Of a stretch of DNA of 64,000 nucleotides, positions 21,571-31,059 are shown in pieces. This DNA comes from Nitrosomonas sp. Nm132 (GTDB taxonomy: Bacteria > Pseudomonadota > Gammaproteobacteria > Burkholderiales > Nitrosomonadaceae). Positions within the stretch are counted from its first letter, which is position 1. Each line of letters starts with the position of its first letter. Location: the NCBI RefSeq assembly GCF_900100485.1, contig NZ_FNDH01000004.1:91869-155868 (forward strand), written 5' to 3'. A program made the position numbers and the translations under genes. The notes under the pieces were generated by a model. That model was not told the origin of the DNA, did no database searches, and worked only from the letters and a program-made list of their open reading frames with translations.

Positions 21571-21607
21571 AAAAAGCCCACCAGTCAAGCTGGTGGGCTT
21601 TTTTTTT
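21571..21607 (+). terminator. Rho-independent terminator after hppA
   Basis: GCCCACCAG (21576-21584) pairs perfectly with CTGGTGGGC (21590-21598) around a five-base loop, followed by a run of nine T. It lies 21 bases after the hppA stop. Confidence 0.95.
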
Positions 21608-21795
21608 CAACTGTTAGTTTCTTCGTTGTCATCATCCTGTCATTGCATTTTCTTGCCACATTACGTAGGATTGGTTGCGGGTGCCTATGAGCAAATTGAA
21701 TCGCTACCTGCTCACCTACAGTCACTCGTGTTTACAGCCTTTATCAGAAATCCTATGTAACTGTTTGTATTAACGACATTAACAGGAGAATCAAG

Positions 21796-22083
21796 ATGAA
21801 CGTTAAAATACGCGCACTCGCTTTACTAACAACACTGCTCTTTGCAACCTCCAGTTTTGCTGATTTATTAGGCGATGAAAAGGTCGAGTGGTCTCAGGTT
21901 CCAGAAAAAGTCCAGAAAACCATCACACAACATGCGCAGGGTGGAACCATTGAGAAAATTGAAAAAGAAACAGAGAAAAAAAAGGTCATCGTTTATGAAG
22001 CTCATGTAAAAAAACCCGATGGCAAGAAAATTGAGATTAAAGTCGAGGAAGACGGTACGCTGTTTGAAATCGAACAAGATTAA
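21796..22083 (+). CDS. Small periplasmic PepSY-like protein
   Basis: This 95-residue protein has a clear signal peptide (NVKIRALALLTTLLFATSSFA, cleaved near residue 22). The mature part resembles a single PepSY-like repeat: VPEKVQKTITQHAQGGTIEKIEKE, then VIVYEAHVKKPDGKKIEIKVEEDGTLFEIE. Such domains are thought to bind or inhibit peptidases or act as small periplasmic sensors. A good ribosome binding site (AGGAG) precedes the ATG. It stands between the hppA terminator and the TPR gene, probably as its own unit. No specific function is assigned. Confidence 0.75.
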   Translation: MNVKIRALALLTTLLFATSSFADLLGDEKVEWSQVPEKVQKTITQHAQGGTIEKIEKETEKKKVIVYEAHVKKPDGKKIEIKVEEDGTLFEIEQD

Positions 22084-22186
22084 GCACTCAACATCCATTC
22101 AAAGCTAATCTTCACGTTATTCCCTAGCGGTCTGGCATACCATCGGCCAGACCGCATTCTGATTTAGCTCAAAGGAGGGGTATTCC

Positions 22187-23935
22187 ATGCTAACCAAAAC
22201 GTTTTATTCACGGCAACCAAGCTTAATACTCGTGACCTTGAGTATAGTCTGCGCCTTTGCTCAAGCAAGCCCGGCCATCTCATCAGATGCGCCAGCAAAA
22301 TCCGGTGCTGGACATAAACACGCGGAACACACGGATCAAACCAATCAGCCAGGACCCGCTGGCGAGCTCCCGCCCAAACTGCAAAATCTCGGCCCCCATA
22401 CTTTCCCGGTCAGCACAAAAAACCCGCAGGCGCAATTATTCATGAACCAAGGACTCAACCTGGCTTATGCATTTAATCATGCCGAAGCGCGCCGCGCCTT
22501 CCGCGAAGCTGCGCGACTCGATCCTGCTCTGGCAATGGCTTACTGGGGCCAGGCGCTTGTGCTGGGGCCCAATATCAATGCCATGATGGATCCAAAAGAA
22601 GAGCAGGAGGCGCTTGAGCTCATTCAGAAAGCGGCATCGCTTATGGCAACGGCATCGCCAAGAGAACAGGCGCTCATTCGTGCGCTGGAAAAACGTTATA
22701 CAGGAAAAGCGGAGCAACGCAGCGTAAACAACCAAGCTTATGCAGAAACGATGCGTACAGCACACCAACGCTTCCCGGATGATCCCGATATCGCTATGCT
22801 CTATGTCGAATCGATGATGGATCTTCGCCCATGGGGCTACTGGATGCCAGACGGGCAGCCGTATGAAGGTACGGCGGAAATCGTGGCTATCACGGAAGAA
22901 GTCATGCGCAAAGATCCGAAGCACCCCGGCGCCTTGCATATGTACATTCATCTCATCGAACCCACGTGCACGCCCGAGCGTGCGGAAAAAGCAGCGGATA
23001 CCCTGCTGGCGCTCATGCCAGCCGCGGGCCATGTGGTGCATATGGCCTCGCATATCTATCAGCGTGTCGGACGCTATGCGGACTCGATGAAAAGCAATCA
23101 GCTCGCTATCGCCGCAGATGAAAACTATCTTGCGCAATACCCAGCGCAAGGGATCTATCCGATGGGCTATTACCCGCACAATATCCACTTTCTCTGGTTT
23201 GCGGCTACACTGGATGGACAAAGCAAGGTCGCGATTGACGCGGCCCGTAAGGCGGCAGCCAAGGTCAGCGATGCCGCGCTGAATGAGTTACCTGTAGCCG
23301 CGATATTTCGTGTCATTCCCTACTGGTCGCTGGCACGATTTGGGCACTGGCAAGACGTTCTCAAGGAACCGCCCCCCCCTGCTAACAACGCGTTTCTGAC
23401 AGGTGGCTGGCACTATGTACGTGGCTTGGCATTTGTGGCGACAGGCCAGCTACAACAAGCTGAACAGGAGCTCGCGTCATTGCGCAAGATTATGCAGGAG
23501 CCGAGCCTGGACTCACCGCTATTTTCACAGAATACAGCCCGCACAGTACTGGCTATCGGACCCGAGGTATTGGCCGGCGAGATTGCTGCCGCTCAGGGAA
23601 AATTTACTGAAGCGATCGCCCATCTCGATCAAGCTGTCCGCCTGGAAGATGGTCTGGTTTATACCGAACCGGCCGAATGGCATTTTCCGCCGCGTCTGGC
23701 GCTGGGGGCAATTTTGCTCGAGGCAGGACGTCCGGCTGAAGCGGAAACGGTTTATTGGGAAGACCTACGGCGCAACCGCAACAACGGCTGGGCATTGTAT
23801 GGTCTGCTGCAAGCACTGCGCGCACAACAGAAAAATGACCAGGCAGCACTCATCGAAGTTCGCTTCAAAAAAGCATGGGAGCGTGCTGACATCACGCTCA
23901 ATGCCTCACGTTTTGGACGGAAACCCAAGACCTGA
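22187..23935 (+). CDS. Exported TPR-repeat protein
   Basis: The 582-residue protein has an N-terminal signal (LILVTLSIVCAFAQASP, cleaved near residue 28) and a His-rich segment (GHKHAEHTD, about 42-50). Many helical TPR-like units follow: FMNQGLNLAYAFNHAEARRAF with REAARLDPALAMAYWGQAL, then DPKHPGALHMYIHLIE, and near the C-terminus AAAQGKFTEAIAHLDQAVRLEDG and ALYGLLQALRAQQKND. TPRs are protein-binding scaffolds. Homologues are known as uncharacterised periplasmic proteins, sometimes near copper or oxidase genes, but nothing here shows the partner. The ribosome binding site is strong (AAAGGAGGGG). A MITE-like element begins 34 bases after the stop. Confidence 0.85.
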   Translation: MLTKTFYSRQPSLILVTLSIVCAFAQASPAISSDAPAKSGAGHKHAEHTDQTNQPGPAGELPPKLQNLGPHTFPVSTKNPQAQLFMNQGLNLAYAFNHAEARRAFREAARLDPALAMAYWGQALVLGPNINAMMDPKEEQEALELIQKAASLMATASPREQALIRALEKRYTGKAEQRSVNNQAYAETMRTAHQRFPDDPDIAMLYVESMMDLRPWGYWMPDGQPYEGTAEIVAITEEVMRKDPKHPGALHMYIHLIEPTCTPERAEKAADTLLALMPAAGHVVHMASHIYQRVGRYADSMKSNQLAIAADENYLAQYPAQGIYPMGYYPHNIHFLWFAATLDGQSKVAIDAARKAAAKVSDAALNELPVAAIFRVIPYWSLARFGHWQDVLKEPPPPANNAFLTGGWHYVRGLAFVATGQLQQAEQELASLRKIMQEPSLDSPLFSQNTARTVLAIGPEVLAGEIAAAQGKFTEAIAHLDQAVRLEDGLVYTEPAEWHFPPRLALGAILLEAGRPAEAETVYWEDLRRNRNNGWALYGLLQALRAQQKNDQAALIEVRFKKAWERADITLNASRFGRKPKT

Positions 23936-23969
23936 ACAGACGAAGCGGGGGAGTCTCGATAAAATGAAT

Positions 23970-24139
23970 TTAACCCGAATATTTCATGAATTCGCGTGAT
24001 GATCACGCAGGATTTTGATTAATAGGGAAGTTTTGAGAAGGAGGGGTGTAGTGATTCATACACCCGACTGAGCAAAATCTTTCTTATTAATCAAAAGACA
24101 AGTGAGGACACGTGCCAATTTATGAAATATTCGGGTTAA
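23970..24139 (-). mobile_element. MITE-like palindromic element, copy 1
   Basis: A 170 bp element runs from TTAACCCGAATATTTCATGA to ATGAAATATTCGGGTTAA. Its arms are inverted, with internal inverted pairs TTGATTAATA/TATTAATCAA and GGGTGTA/TACACCC, so a single strand could fold into one long hairpin. Flanks are TTAA on both sides. It has no coding capacity. It lies between the TPR gene and the DUF1624-type gene, 19 bases before the latter's ATG. Its orientation is opposite to copies 3, 4 and 5. Confidence 0.85.
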
Positions 24140-24158
24140 TGGGCTTTGGCAGAGCCCG

Positions 24159-25247
24159 ATGAACCGTATTGCAGCGATCGATTGGCTGCGTGGTATCGTT
24201 ATGATATTGATGGCGCTGGACCACGCTTCCGCTTTTTTCAACCAGGGACGCGTCGCAAACGATAGTATCGTCACGCATGAGGTCGGCTCAGGTTTTGTTG
24301 TCGAGCAATTTTTTACCCGCTGGATCACGCATCTGAGCGCGCCTACCTTTGTGTTCCTGACAGGAACAGCGATGGCACTTAGTATCATGCAGCGTCGTGA
24401 AAAAGGCATGCATAGCAAAGCCATTGATCGTGATCTGCTGATCCGCGGCGCATTCATTGCATTGCTTGATATCGTGGTATTTTCGTTCATGGGTGGAAAG
24501 CTGTATCTGCAAGTGTTGTATGCAATCGGGGTCAGCTTGATGCTGATGACGCTGCTCTATCGTCTGGACAGGCGCGTGCTGTTAGCCAGTGCGCTGATCC
24601 TGCTCTGTGGTGGTGAAGCCTTTACCGTCTTGTTCTGGCAACCGCATGGCGAGGTACCGCTGTGGCTGGCATTGACTTTTGCTCCTTGGTTCAGTGAATC
24701 ATTTACGGTGCTCTATCCGGCAATTCCCTGGCTCGCCATCATGATGCTGGGATGGGTATTTGGCGACTGGCTGACAACCCGCGCGAAAGATCCCTGGTCA
24801 GTGATGCGTGTCTTATTGATAGGAGGTTCGTTGGCCGTGGTTTGCTTCCTACTCGTGCGCGGTTTCAATGCTTATGGCAATATGTTGTTGTATCGTGAAG
24901 ACTATTCGATTATTCAATGGTTGCATGTCAGCAAGTATCCGCCGGGCATCAGCTATATTTCACTGGAGCTGGGATTGATGGCGATCATACTGGCGGCTCT
25001 GCTGTGGTTGCAGCCGAAGATCGGTATCCGTCAATATGGTCCCATTTTGGTATTTGGCCAAACAGCGCTTTTCTTCTACCTCGCACATTTCGCCGTGCTG
25101 GCCATGCTGAACCTGTTTCTGGAGCGTGCCGGACTTGGACAGGCTTATCTCGCCGCTACCATCACGCTGGCAGTGCTCTACCCAATTTGCTGCGCCTACC
25201 GCGCTTTGAAATGGCGTTATCCAGATAGTGTCCTGCGGTTTGTTTGA
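24159..25247 (+). CDS. HGSNAT/DUF1624-family membrane acyltransferase-like protein
   Basis: The 362-residue membrane protein has about ten hydrophobic helices. It starts with AAIDWLRGIVMILMALDHAS, the signature of the heparan-alpha-glucosaminide N-acetyltransferase catalytic family (DUF1624), where the DHAS histidine is the likely catalytic residue. WITHLSAPTFVFLTGTA follows in the next loop, as expected. Bacterial members are thought to move acyl groups across the membrane onto surface glycans; the substrate here is unknown. There is no good ribosome binding site before the ATG, and the MITE-like element ends 19 bases upstream, so the native leader may have been displaced. Confidence 0.85.
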   Translation: MNRIAAIDWLRGIVMILMALDHASAFFNQGRVANDSIVTHEVGSGFVVEQFFTRWITHLSAPTFVFLTGTAMALSIMQRREKGMHSKAIDRDLLIRGAFIALLDIVVFSFMGGKLYLQVLYAIGVSLMLMTLLYRLDRRVLLASALILLCGGEAFTVLFWQPHGEVPLWLALTFAPWFSESFTVLYPAIPWLAIMMLGWVFGDWLTTRAKDPWSVMRVLLIGGSLAVVCFLLVRGFNAYGNMLLYREDYSIIQWLHVSKYPPGISYISLELGLMAIILAALLWLQPKIGIRQYGPILVFGQTALFFYLAHFAVLAMLNLFLERAGLGQAYLAATITLAVLYPICCAYRALKWRYPDSVLRFV

Positions 25248-25305
25248 AGGCGTGAATACCCTGATTCCTTAACGTAGCAGCAAGATTACATGACTATTCT
25301 TTCCC

Positions 25306-25413
25306 GATGTTTCTGGTACTAAGGGATAAAAATTGTATGCAAATGCATTATTGCCTGCCTAATTGTTATCCCTTAGCATTATTGTGCAGCGAAGCTGAAT
25401 TGGTTTGATCCGT
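25306..25413 (+). repeat. 108 bp dispersed repeat, copy A
   Basis: This stretch matches 31392-31499 over exactly 108 bases in the same orientation without gaps, at roughly 80 percent identity. The best-conserved parts are GATAAAAATTGTATGCA and TGGTTTGATCCGT. It lies in the gap after the DUF1624-type gene and has no open frame. The rest of that gap (25248-25525) shows nothing else. Confidence 0.75.
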
Positions 25414-25525
25414 TGCTTCTGTTCTGCTTCAGGAGTCAATCAGAAAATTGGGGTTAAATAATTAAGCCACCCTGACTCCAATTATTTGAATTATCTTTAT
25501 TTTTTCTATATAGGAGACTGCAAAA

Positions 25526-25678
25526 ATGAAACTTTCACTCATATTAGCTGCCCTCTTAGTAACAACGTCCTTCCTAACTGCCTGCATGGAACCAAAACCT
25601 GGCCAGTATCCGCCAAGCGCGTCGATGGAACGTGATTCTATGCCGGACAAAGATGCGCAAAAAAGCTCAAAAGGCTAG
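25526..25678 (+). CDS. Small lipoprotein (50 residues)
   Basis: A short gene with a clear ribosome binding site (TAGGAGACTGCAAAA) encodes a 50-residue protein. Its N-terminus KLSLILAALLVTTSFLTAC is a lipoprotein signal with lipobox LTAC; cysteine 20 would be lipidated. The mature part (MEPKPGQYPPSASMERDSMP, then a Lys/Ser tail) is short, hydrophilic and probably unstructured. A strong terminator follows 22 bases after the stop, which supports it as a real, monocistronic gene. Small lipoproteins of this kind often associate with envelope machines, but no partner is evident. Confidence 0.75.
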   Translation: MKLSLILAALLVTTSFLTACMEPKPGQYPPSASMERDSMPDKDAQKSSKG

Positions 25679-25700
25679 CACTAAACACATGACACAAATA

Positions 25701-25732
25701 TTTTAACCGCCCTCTTAGGGCGGTTTTTTTAT
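25701..25732 (+). terminator. Terminator of the small lipoprotein gene
   Basis: AACCGCCCT pairs with AGGGCGGTT around a CTT loop and runs into seven to nine T. It is a classical intrinsic terminator. Confidence 0.93.
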
Positions 25733-25809
25733 AATGAGAGTCATCAAGCAAATTTATGAGCGGGCTTTAGCATGATTCTTGTTTTTACCGAAACTAACCT
25801 TCTGTCCTG

Positions 25810-25977
25810 CTAGCCCGAATATTTCATAAATTCGCGTGATCATCACGCAGGATTCTGATTAATAGGGAAGTTTTGAGAAGGAGGGGTGTAGTGATTCATA
25901 CACCCGGCTGAGCAAAATCTTTCTTATTAATCAAAAGACAAGTGAAGACACGTGAATTTATGAAATATTCGGGCTAG
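25810..25977 (-). mobile_element. MITE-like palindromic element, copy 2
   Basis: This is a 168 bp copy of the same element in the orientation of copy 1. Its flanks are CTAG on both sides instead of TTAA, and its outermost base changes accordingly (GCCCGAAT..ATTCGGGC). That points to insertion at N-TA-N with TA duplicated. It lies 199 bases before wrbA. Confidence 0.85.
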
Positions 25978-26176
25978 TACTTCAATCTGTTGTTTAAAAC
26001 GTTTAGGGCCAATTGCCAAACATGAGTGGGCAATACAATATGATGAAAGCTAAGTTGGCTAATACCCTTAATACCCAAAGAGATATCGTGAGTATTGCCG
26101 TAATAGATTGTGTTATTCTGGAAATGTAATGCTCACGTGACTGACTCCCCGATCACACAAAATCAGGAGATACCCC

Positions 26177-26779
26177 ATGGCAAAAGTTCTCGTTCTTTAT
26201 TACAGCATGTATGGCCACATCGAAACCATGGCGAAAGCGGTAGCTGAAGGCGCACGTAGCGTGGAAGGCGCCGAGGTCGCTCTCAAGCGCGTGCCCGAGT
26301 TGATGCCGGAAGACGTGGCACGAAAGGCTGGCGCCAAGCTCGATCAGGCGGCGCCAATCGCGACAGTGGACGAGCTGCCGCACTACGATGCCATTATCTT
26401 TGGCACACCAACACGTTTCGGCAATATGTGTGCGCAGATGCGCAATTTTCTTGATCAGACAGGCCGGTTGTGGCTCAACGGTAGCTTGATCGGCAAAGTG
26501 GGCAGTGTATTCACGTCCACAGCCACCCAGCACGGCGGGCAGGAAACCACGATCACCTCGTTCCACAGCACCTTGTTACATCAAGGCATGATTATCGTGG
26601 GTGTTCCCTATTCGTGTCAGGAGATCCTGAACATGAGTGAAATTACCGGCGGATCACCCTATGGGGCGAGTACGCTTGCAGGCGGCGATGGTAGCCGTCA
26701 ACCGTCAGAGAACGAAATAAAAATCGCTCGTTTCCAGGGAGCCCATGTCGCACAAGTGGCCAGGAAATTATCAAGCTAA
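26177..26779 (+). CDS. wrbA: NAD(P)H:quinone oxidoreductase WrbA
   Basis: WrbA is a tetrameric FMN flavodoxin-like enzyme that reduces quinones by two electrons. The 200-residue protein has the flavin-binding start [16 protein letters not shown] (phosphate loop SMYGHIE), [21 protein letters not shown], and the insertion [14 protein letters not shown] typical of the family. The length is standard. A good ribosome binding site (CAGGAGATACCCC) precedes the ATG. The leader carries a segment near 26080-26115 that resembles one upstream of the HAM1-SIR2 cassette. Confidence 0.95.
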   Translation: MAKVLVLYYSMYGHIETMAKAVAEGARSVEGAEVALKRVPELMPEDVARKAGAKLDQAAPIATVDELPHYDAIIFGTPTRFGNMCAQMRNFLDQTGRLWLNGSLIGKVGSVFTSTATQHGGQETTITSFHSTLLHQGMIIVGVPYSCQEILNMSEITGGSPYGASTLAGGDGSRQPSENEIKIARFQGAHVAQVARKLSS

Positions 26780-26932
26780 TTACACTCATCGTACTTCAAA
26801 ATTCGGCATCAATACCTTCTCCCGCTGGGAAAAGGCTGGATGAGTATAACCGCTTGGAGAGGAGGGATGCAGCCAGGAGGGGTATGTTCCCCTTAGCAGA
26901 ACATGAGCGCTTTTTACCCTTAGGAATTTTAT

Positions 26933-27754
26933 ATGGTCAACCAAGCATCTGAAACGTTTTCACCCGTTTTGTATTTACCTCATGGCGGCGGGCCGTTACC
27001 CATTTTGGGTGATAAAAGGCATGAGAAGATGGTTTCTTTTCTGAAGGAAATCATAAGCAAACTGGGCGAACCGTCAGCGATTTTAGTCATCAGCGCTCAT
27101 TGGGAAGAAGATCAAGCGACGATAATCAGTGGCAGTCATCCTGGAATTATCTATGACTACTACGGGTTTCCTGCGGAAGCTTATCAAATCCAGTACGCTG
27201 CACCGGGTTATCCCCAGTTGGCGAAGGAGGTGTTTGAGTTGATAGCAGCCAGCGGTATGCCAGTGAAAATGGATGAGCAGCGCGGTTATGATCATGGCTT
27301 GTTCGTGCCGCTTAAACTGATGTATCCACAAGCACAGATTCCTTGCATCCAGCTATCATTACTCAGGAATTTAGATCCCGGAAAGCATATTGCGCTTGGA
27401 AAAGCCATCGCGTCTTTACGAAAGAAAAATATCCTGATTATCGGATCAGGCATGTCGTTTCATAATTTGAAAGCTTTTTTCTCGCAGGATGTTGACAGCA
27501 ACAAAGAAAACGATGCATTTGATAGCTGGCTGATCGAAACATGCACCAGCCAGGCGATTTCGCCTGAAGCGCGCGAGCAGCGATTGATTGAATGGGAAAA
27601 GGCGCCATCGGCTCGATTTTGTCATCCCAGAGAAGAGCATCTATTACCGCTGCATGTTTGCTACGGCATCGCCGGTACCGGTACCCCAATCGCCCAAGTG
27701 GTATTTAACGAGGAAGTTATGGGCAAAAGGGTTACGAGCTTGCTGTGGCGGTAG
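26933..27754 (+). CDS. DODA-type extradiol dioxygenase (LigB family)
   Basis: The 273-residue protein resembles class III extradiol dioxygenases such as YgiD / 4,5-DOPA dioxygenase. The expected metal-site words are present: LPHGGGPLPILGD near residue 15 (His ligand), VISAHWEEDQATI near 58 (His), the catalytic-type YDHGLFVPLKLMYPQA near 120, and a late GSGMSFHNL. It would open catechol rings next to the diol using Fe(II) or Zn(II). The true substrate is unknown. It follows wrbA at 150 bases; a quinone reductase beside a catechol dioxygenase suggests a shared role in detoxifying quinones or catechols, but this is inference. Confidence 0.85.
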   Translation: MVNQASETFSPVLYLPHGGGPLPILGDKRHEKMVSFLKEIISKLGEPSAILVISAHWEEDQATIISGSHPGIIYDYYGFPAEAYQIQYAAPGYPQLAKEVFELIAASGMPVKMDEQRGYDHGLFVPLKLMYPQAQIPCIQLSLLRNLDPGKHIALGKAIASLRKKNILIIGSGMSFHNLKAFFSQDVDSNKENDAFDSWLIETCTSQAISPEAREQRLIEWEKAPSARFCHPREEHLLPLHVCYGIAGTGTPIAQVVFNEEVMGKRVTSLLWR

Positions 27755-27875
27755 CAAGGGGTCATTCCTTAACAAGGAAGCAAAACCCGGAATGATTGCT
27801 GCCAAGTCCCGCTGACCCCCGCTAAATTAGAATGCAAGGTATTTAACATTGCCGCACTGCCTTAGTCAGACTGGT

Positions 27876-28670
27876 TTATAGTATTCCCTTGCGGTATAAA
27901 ACACATAAATCCATCATGATGGCGATACCATAGTGCAGCATCACGCCTGGCCAGATACTTTTGCTTTTCAGACTCATCGCACCCAGCACGACACCGGCAA
28001 CAATTGCGCCAATCGTTTCAGGTAGCGGTTTACCAAAATGAATCATGCAATAGGGAATGGTCATGACAAAGATGGCATGAATTCCAAATTTTCGTTTAGT
28101 GCCGTGCAACAAAAATCCTCGGAACAAAAATTCGAGCGCAATAAATTGAAGAAAGTAAAACATCTGCCAAATTACAAAACTCGGATAAAGTTTCTCAGTT
28201 TTCCCTACATCATAAAAAGGATAACCTGCCATGAAGCTTTCCGTCCCCGAGAAATAAACAATTATGGGGATCATACTGATGATCATCAGAAGATAAGGCC
28301 TATAATTGCTGAAACTGTAATGAGGTGCCAAGCCGTAATCACTGGGCTTTTCTTTTATAACCAGCACAACTACCAGCAATGGGAGAATAAAATAAAACAA
28401 GATAATAGAGGACGCCCAGAATATTAATCGGTGCAGCTGAGCATTTGCATGATGCAGCATGGATGACTGGAATATGTTTGAGAGATCGTTTAGTTCAATG
28501 CTTTTCAAAACTGATAATACAAAGCGGTAATCTCCCAAATAGCGATTAAAGGTTAGCGCCAACGCGACCACAATGCAGATCAGCGCTACTTTTAAACCGC
28601 CTTTTCTTGCTTGCCATTGTAATAATTTGGTAAAACTTTGATTTGATTGAGGGATAAAAAACCTGAGCAT
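27876..28670 (-). CDS. CPBP-family intramembrane protease (CAAX-like)
   Basis: The 264-residue membrane protein has six to eight hydrophobic helices. The ABI/CPBP motif 1 is ALEFLFRGFLL (Glu with a following Arg, near 180-190), motif 2 is around PYCMIHFGKPLPETIGA (His near 213), and the last motif is LHYGIAIMMD. These Glu/His residues form the active site of Rce1-like proteases. Motif 1 has a single Glu followed by Phe where the classical form is EExxxR. Bacterial CPBP proteins process peptides or act in bacteriocin immunity. No bacteriocin-like gene is adjacent, so the role is unknown. Confidence 0.83.
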   Translation of the reverse strand: MLRFFIPQSNQSFTKLLQWQARKGGLKVALICIVVALALTFNRYLGDYRFVLSVLKSIELNDLSNIFQSSMLHHANAQLHRLIFWASSIILFYFILPLLVVVLVIKEKPSDYGLAPHYSFSNYRPYLLMIISMIPIIVYFSGTESFMAGYPFYDVGKTEKLYPSFVIWQMFYFLQFIALEFLFRGFLLHGTKRKFGIHAIFVMTIPYCMIHFGKPLPETIGAIVAGVVLGAMSLKSKSIWPGVMLHYGIAIMMDLCVLYRKGIL

Positions 28671-28776
28671 TTTTGTTTGGGGAGTAAGAAAATCTTATTC
28701 GAATGGTTTGTGCTACATAAATATTTACTTGATAGAGCGTAAATACATTCAGGGGCTTTAGGAAGTTAAAGCAGAT

Positions 28777-28946
28777 TTAACCCGAATATTTTATAAATTG
28801 GCACGTGTCCTCACTTGCCTTTTGATTAATAAGAAAGATTTTGCTCAGTCGGGTGTATGAATCACTACACCACTCTTTCTCAAAACTTCCCTATTAATCA
28901 AAATCCTGCGTGATCATCACGCGAATTTATGAAATATTCGGGTTAA
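28777..28946 (+). mobile_element. MITE-like palindromic element, copy 3
   Basis: This 170 bp copy begins TTAACCCGAATATTTTAT and ends with AAATATTCGGGTTAA, flanked by TTAA on both sides. It lies in the gap between the CPBP gene and the next lipoprotein gene. The rest of 28671-29180 shows no gene. Confidence 0.85.
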
Positions 28947-29180
28947 ATGTAATAATTTGAGTATTGCAATGCAGAGATTATCACGGCGATGACTATAACG
29001 AAATTCGGTTTCTTTCAGGGGAAAAAAGTGCGCTGAGAGGAAGTCATCGAGCAAGATAACGCAGATCAATTTTTGTATCAACTGTTTTGTATTTACCCTA
29101 TAGACGCGCATTACACTCAACCATGAGTGAAGCTGAAAGCAGCGCCCAATGTTGACCAATTTTTCGGGGAGAATGATGTG

Positions 29181-29669
29181 ATGAAAAAAGTAATAGTCAT
29201 TTTAGTCGTACTCTTATCTGCATGTGCCAGTGTCAGTGGACCGAAAGAGAAGCCTTGGATTTACGAAGAACCGATGGCGGGAAATCATTCTGCGCTTGCA
29301 CGCTGTGTGGTGAGCAGGCTGCAATCGGATAGCAGGTGGTCAATTCGCATGTTGCAATTCAGCAATCGGCTCTATCCAGACATTGATGCATCCGAGGTTT
29401 ACGCTTATGACATGAGGTTCCTGCCGGGTGTTTTTGCACGCAACTCGCCTACCAATCCAGATGCGGTATTTGATTATGCCGATCTGAGTCCTGAGGCTCT
29501 GCCCTATGGTCAACACGGTACTTACACCGGGCCCGACTATGCGTTTGCTTTGATGATTAAGAAGATTGACGACAACAGCGTTATGGCGACCCTGAAGGGA
29601 AGCAAGCATGTAGGCGGTATCGCCTGGGAGTATTTACAGGCGTGCGCTCAGGTCGGAATCAGCTCTTAG
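29181..29669 (+). CDS. Putative lipoprotein, unknown function
   Basis: I start this gene at the ATG at 29181, behind GGGGAGAATGATGTG. The 162-residue product then begins KKVIVILVVLLSACASVSG, a lipoprotein signal with lipobox LSAC at about residue 15. An upstream in-frame start would add non-signal residues. The mature domain (about 140 residues) includes HSALARCVVSRLQSD, RLYPDIDASEVYAYD and GGIAWEYLQACAQVG, with two cysteines (in ARCVV and QACAQ) that could form a disulfide. I do not recognise the family. It is probably anchored in the inner or outer membrane. Confidence 0.72.
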   Translation: MKKVIVILVVLLSACASVSGPKEKPWIYEEPMAGNHSALARCVVSRLQSDSRWSIRMLQFSNRLYPDIDASEVYAYDMRFLPGVFARNSPTNPDAVFDYADLSPEALPYGQHGTYTGPDYAFALMIKKIDDNSVMATLKGSKHVGGIAWEYLQACAQVGISS

Positions 29670-29791
29670 CAACGGCGCTTCTGCTCAACTGAACAAAACT
29701 TTGTATGAGGTCCTCCACAATCCAGACTGAACGCGTGGTTCGCTGTTTCCTGTTACAGAAAAAGATTCTGGTTTAATCAACAAAATAAAAC

Positions 29792-30973
29792 ATGTTTCAT
29801 AGCTATGATGTGATCATCATCGGCGCTGGCGCAGCCGGGTTGATGTGTGCGATAGAAGCCGGAAAGCGCGGGCGGAGGGTGTGGCTGATCGACCACATGA
29901 CAAAAATTGCGGAGAAGATACGCATTTCTGGCGGCGGGCGGTGCAACTTTACCAATATATATGCGCAGTCCCAGTGTTATCTTTCGCAGAATCCGCATTT
30001 CTGCAAATCAGCGCTCAAGCAATATACTCCGCAGGATTTTATCGCGCTAGTGCGCAAGCACGGTATTGCCTTTCATGAGAAAAAGCTGGGGCAGTTGTTT
30101 TGCGATGATTCCTCCAGGCAGATCATTAATATGCTGCTGACAGAAGCTTACCAGTCGGGAGTAAAACTGGAAATGCAAACGCGGGTGCTTGATATCGAGG
30201 CTGTTCCGGGGGGGTATCGCATCAAGACCAGTAAGGGTGACCAGACTTGCGCTTCGCTTGTGATCGCGACGGGTGGCCTTTCGATCCCAAAAATCGGAGC
30301 AACCCATTTCGGGTATGAAACGGCCAGGAAATTCGGCTTGAATGTCATCAGGCCGCGGGCTGGGCTGGTACCACTGACCTTCGACGGGGCGCTGCTGGAA
30401 CGGTGCAAGACGCTGAGCGGCGTTTCCATTGAGGCGGATGTCCGATACAAAAAGCAAGTTTTTGCCGAGGGGCTGCTGTTCACTCATCGGGGCTTGAGCG
30501 GCCCTTCCATCTTGCAGATTTCATCTTACTGGCAGGATGGTGAACAAATTATCGTTAATCTGGTACCTGGTACCGATATTTTCAAGTTTCTCAAAGACAG
30601 GAAACAAAGCCAGCCAAAGCTGCACGCGAGCAACGCGCTTTCGGAAATTCTGCCCAGGCGTCTTGCACAAAGCGTCTGCGACGAGCAAGCGTGCAATGGG
30701 CCGCTGGGCGGCCTGTCTAATACCAAACTGGCAGCAGTCGCCCGTGTTGTCAATGACTGGCATATCAGGCCGACAGGTACTGAAGGCTATCGAACGGCGG
30801 AAGTTACGGTAGGCGGGATTGATACCCAAGACCTCTCTTCACAAACAATGGAAGCAAAAAAACATCCTGGCCTGTTTTTTATCGGTGAGGTTGTCGACGT
30901 GACTGGTCATTTGGGTGGCTTTAATTTCCAGTGGGCCTGGTCTTCGGGTTACGCTGCGGGACAAGCCGTATAG
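29792..30973 (+). CDS. HI0933/YhiN-family FAD-dependent oxidoreductase
   Basis: The 393-residue flavoprotein begins with the dinucleotide-binding fold YDVIIIGAGAAGLMCAIEAGKRG. The family signature ISGGGRCNFTN follows (about 47-57), then LVIATGGLSIPKIGATHFGY, TAEVTVGGIDT and a C-terminal GLFFIGEVVDVTGHLGGFNFQWAWSSGYAAG (given here in the blocks GLFFIGEVVD and GGFNFQWAWSSG). Members such as BaiN-like and RdsA-like reductases bind FAD, but the physiological substrate is mostly unknown. It stands alone, with a poor ribosome binding site before the ATG. Confidence 0.9.
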   Translation: MFHSYDVIIIGAGAAGLMCAIEAGKRGRRVWLIDHMTKIAEKIRISGGGRCNFTNIYAQSQCYLSQNPHFCKSALKQYTPQDFIALVRKHGIAFHEKKLGQLFCDDSSRQIINMLLTEAYQSGVKLEMQTRVLDIEAVPGGYRIKTSKGDQTCASLVIATGGLSIPKIGATHFGYETARKFGLNVIRPRAGLVPLTFDGALLERCKTLSGVSIEADVRYKKQVFAEGLLFTHRGLSGPSILQISSYWQDGEQIIVNLVPGTDIFKFLKDRKQSQPKLHASNALSEILPRRLAQSVCDEQACNGPLGGLSNTKLAAVARVVNDWHIRPTGTEGYRTAEVTVGGIDTQDLSSQTMEAKKHPGLFFIGEVVDVTGHLGGFNFQWAWSSGYAAGQAV

Positions 30974-31059
30974 CGTGCGCCGTAGCGGTAAATGAGCCCT
31001 TAGCTCATCTTTAACTGCTTCTGGGTAGTAACTATAGTGACTCGAATAAAAAGAAGGAC

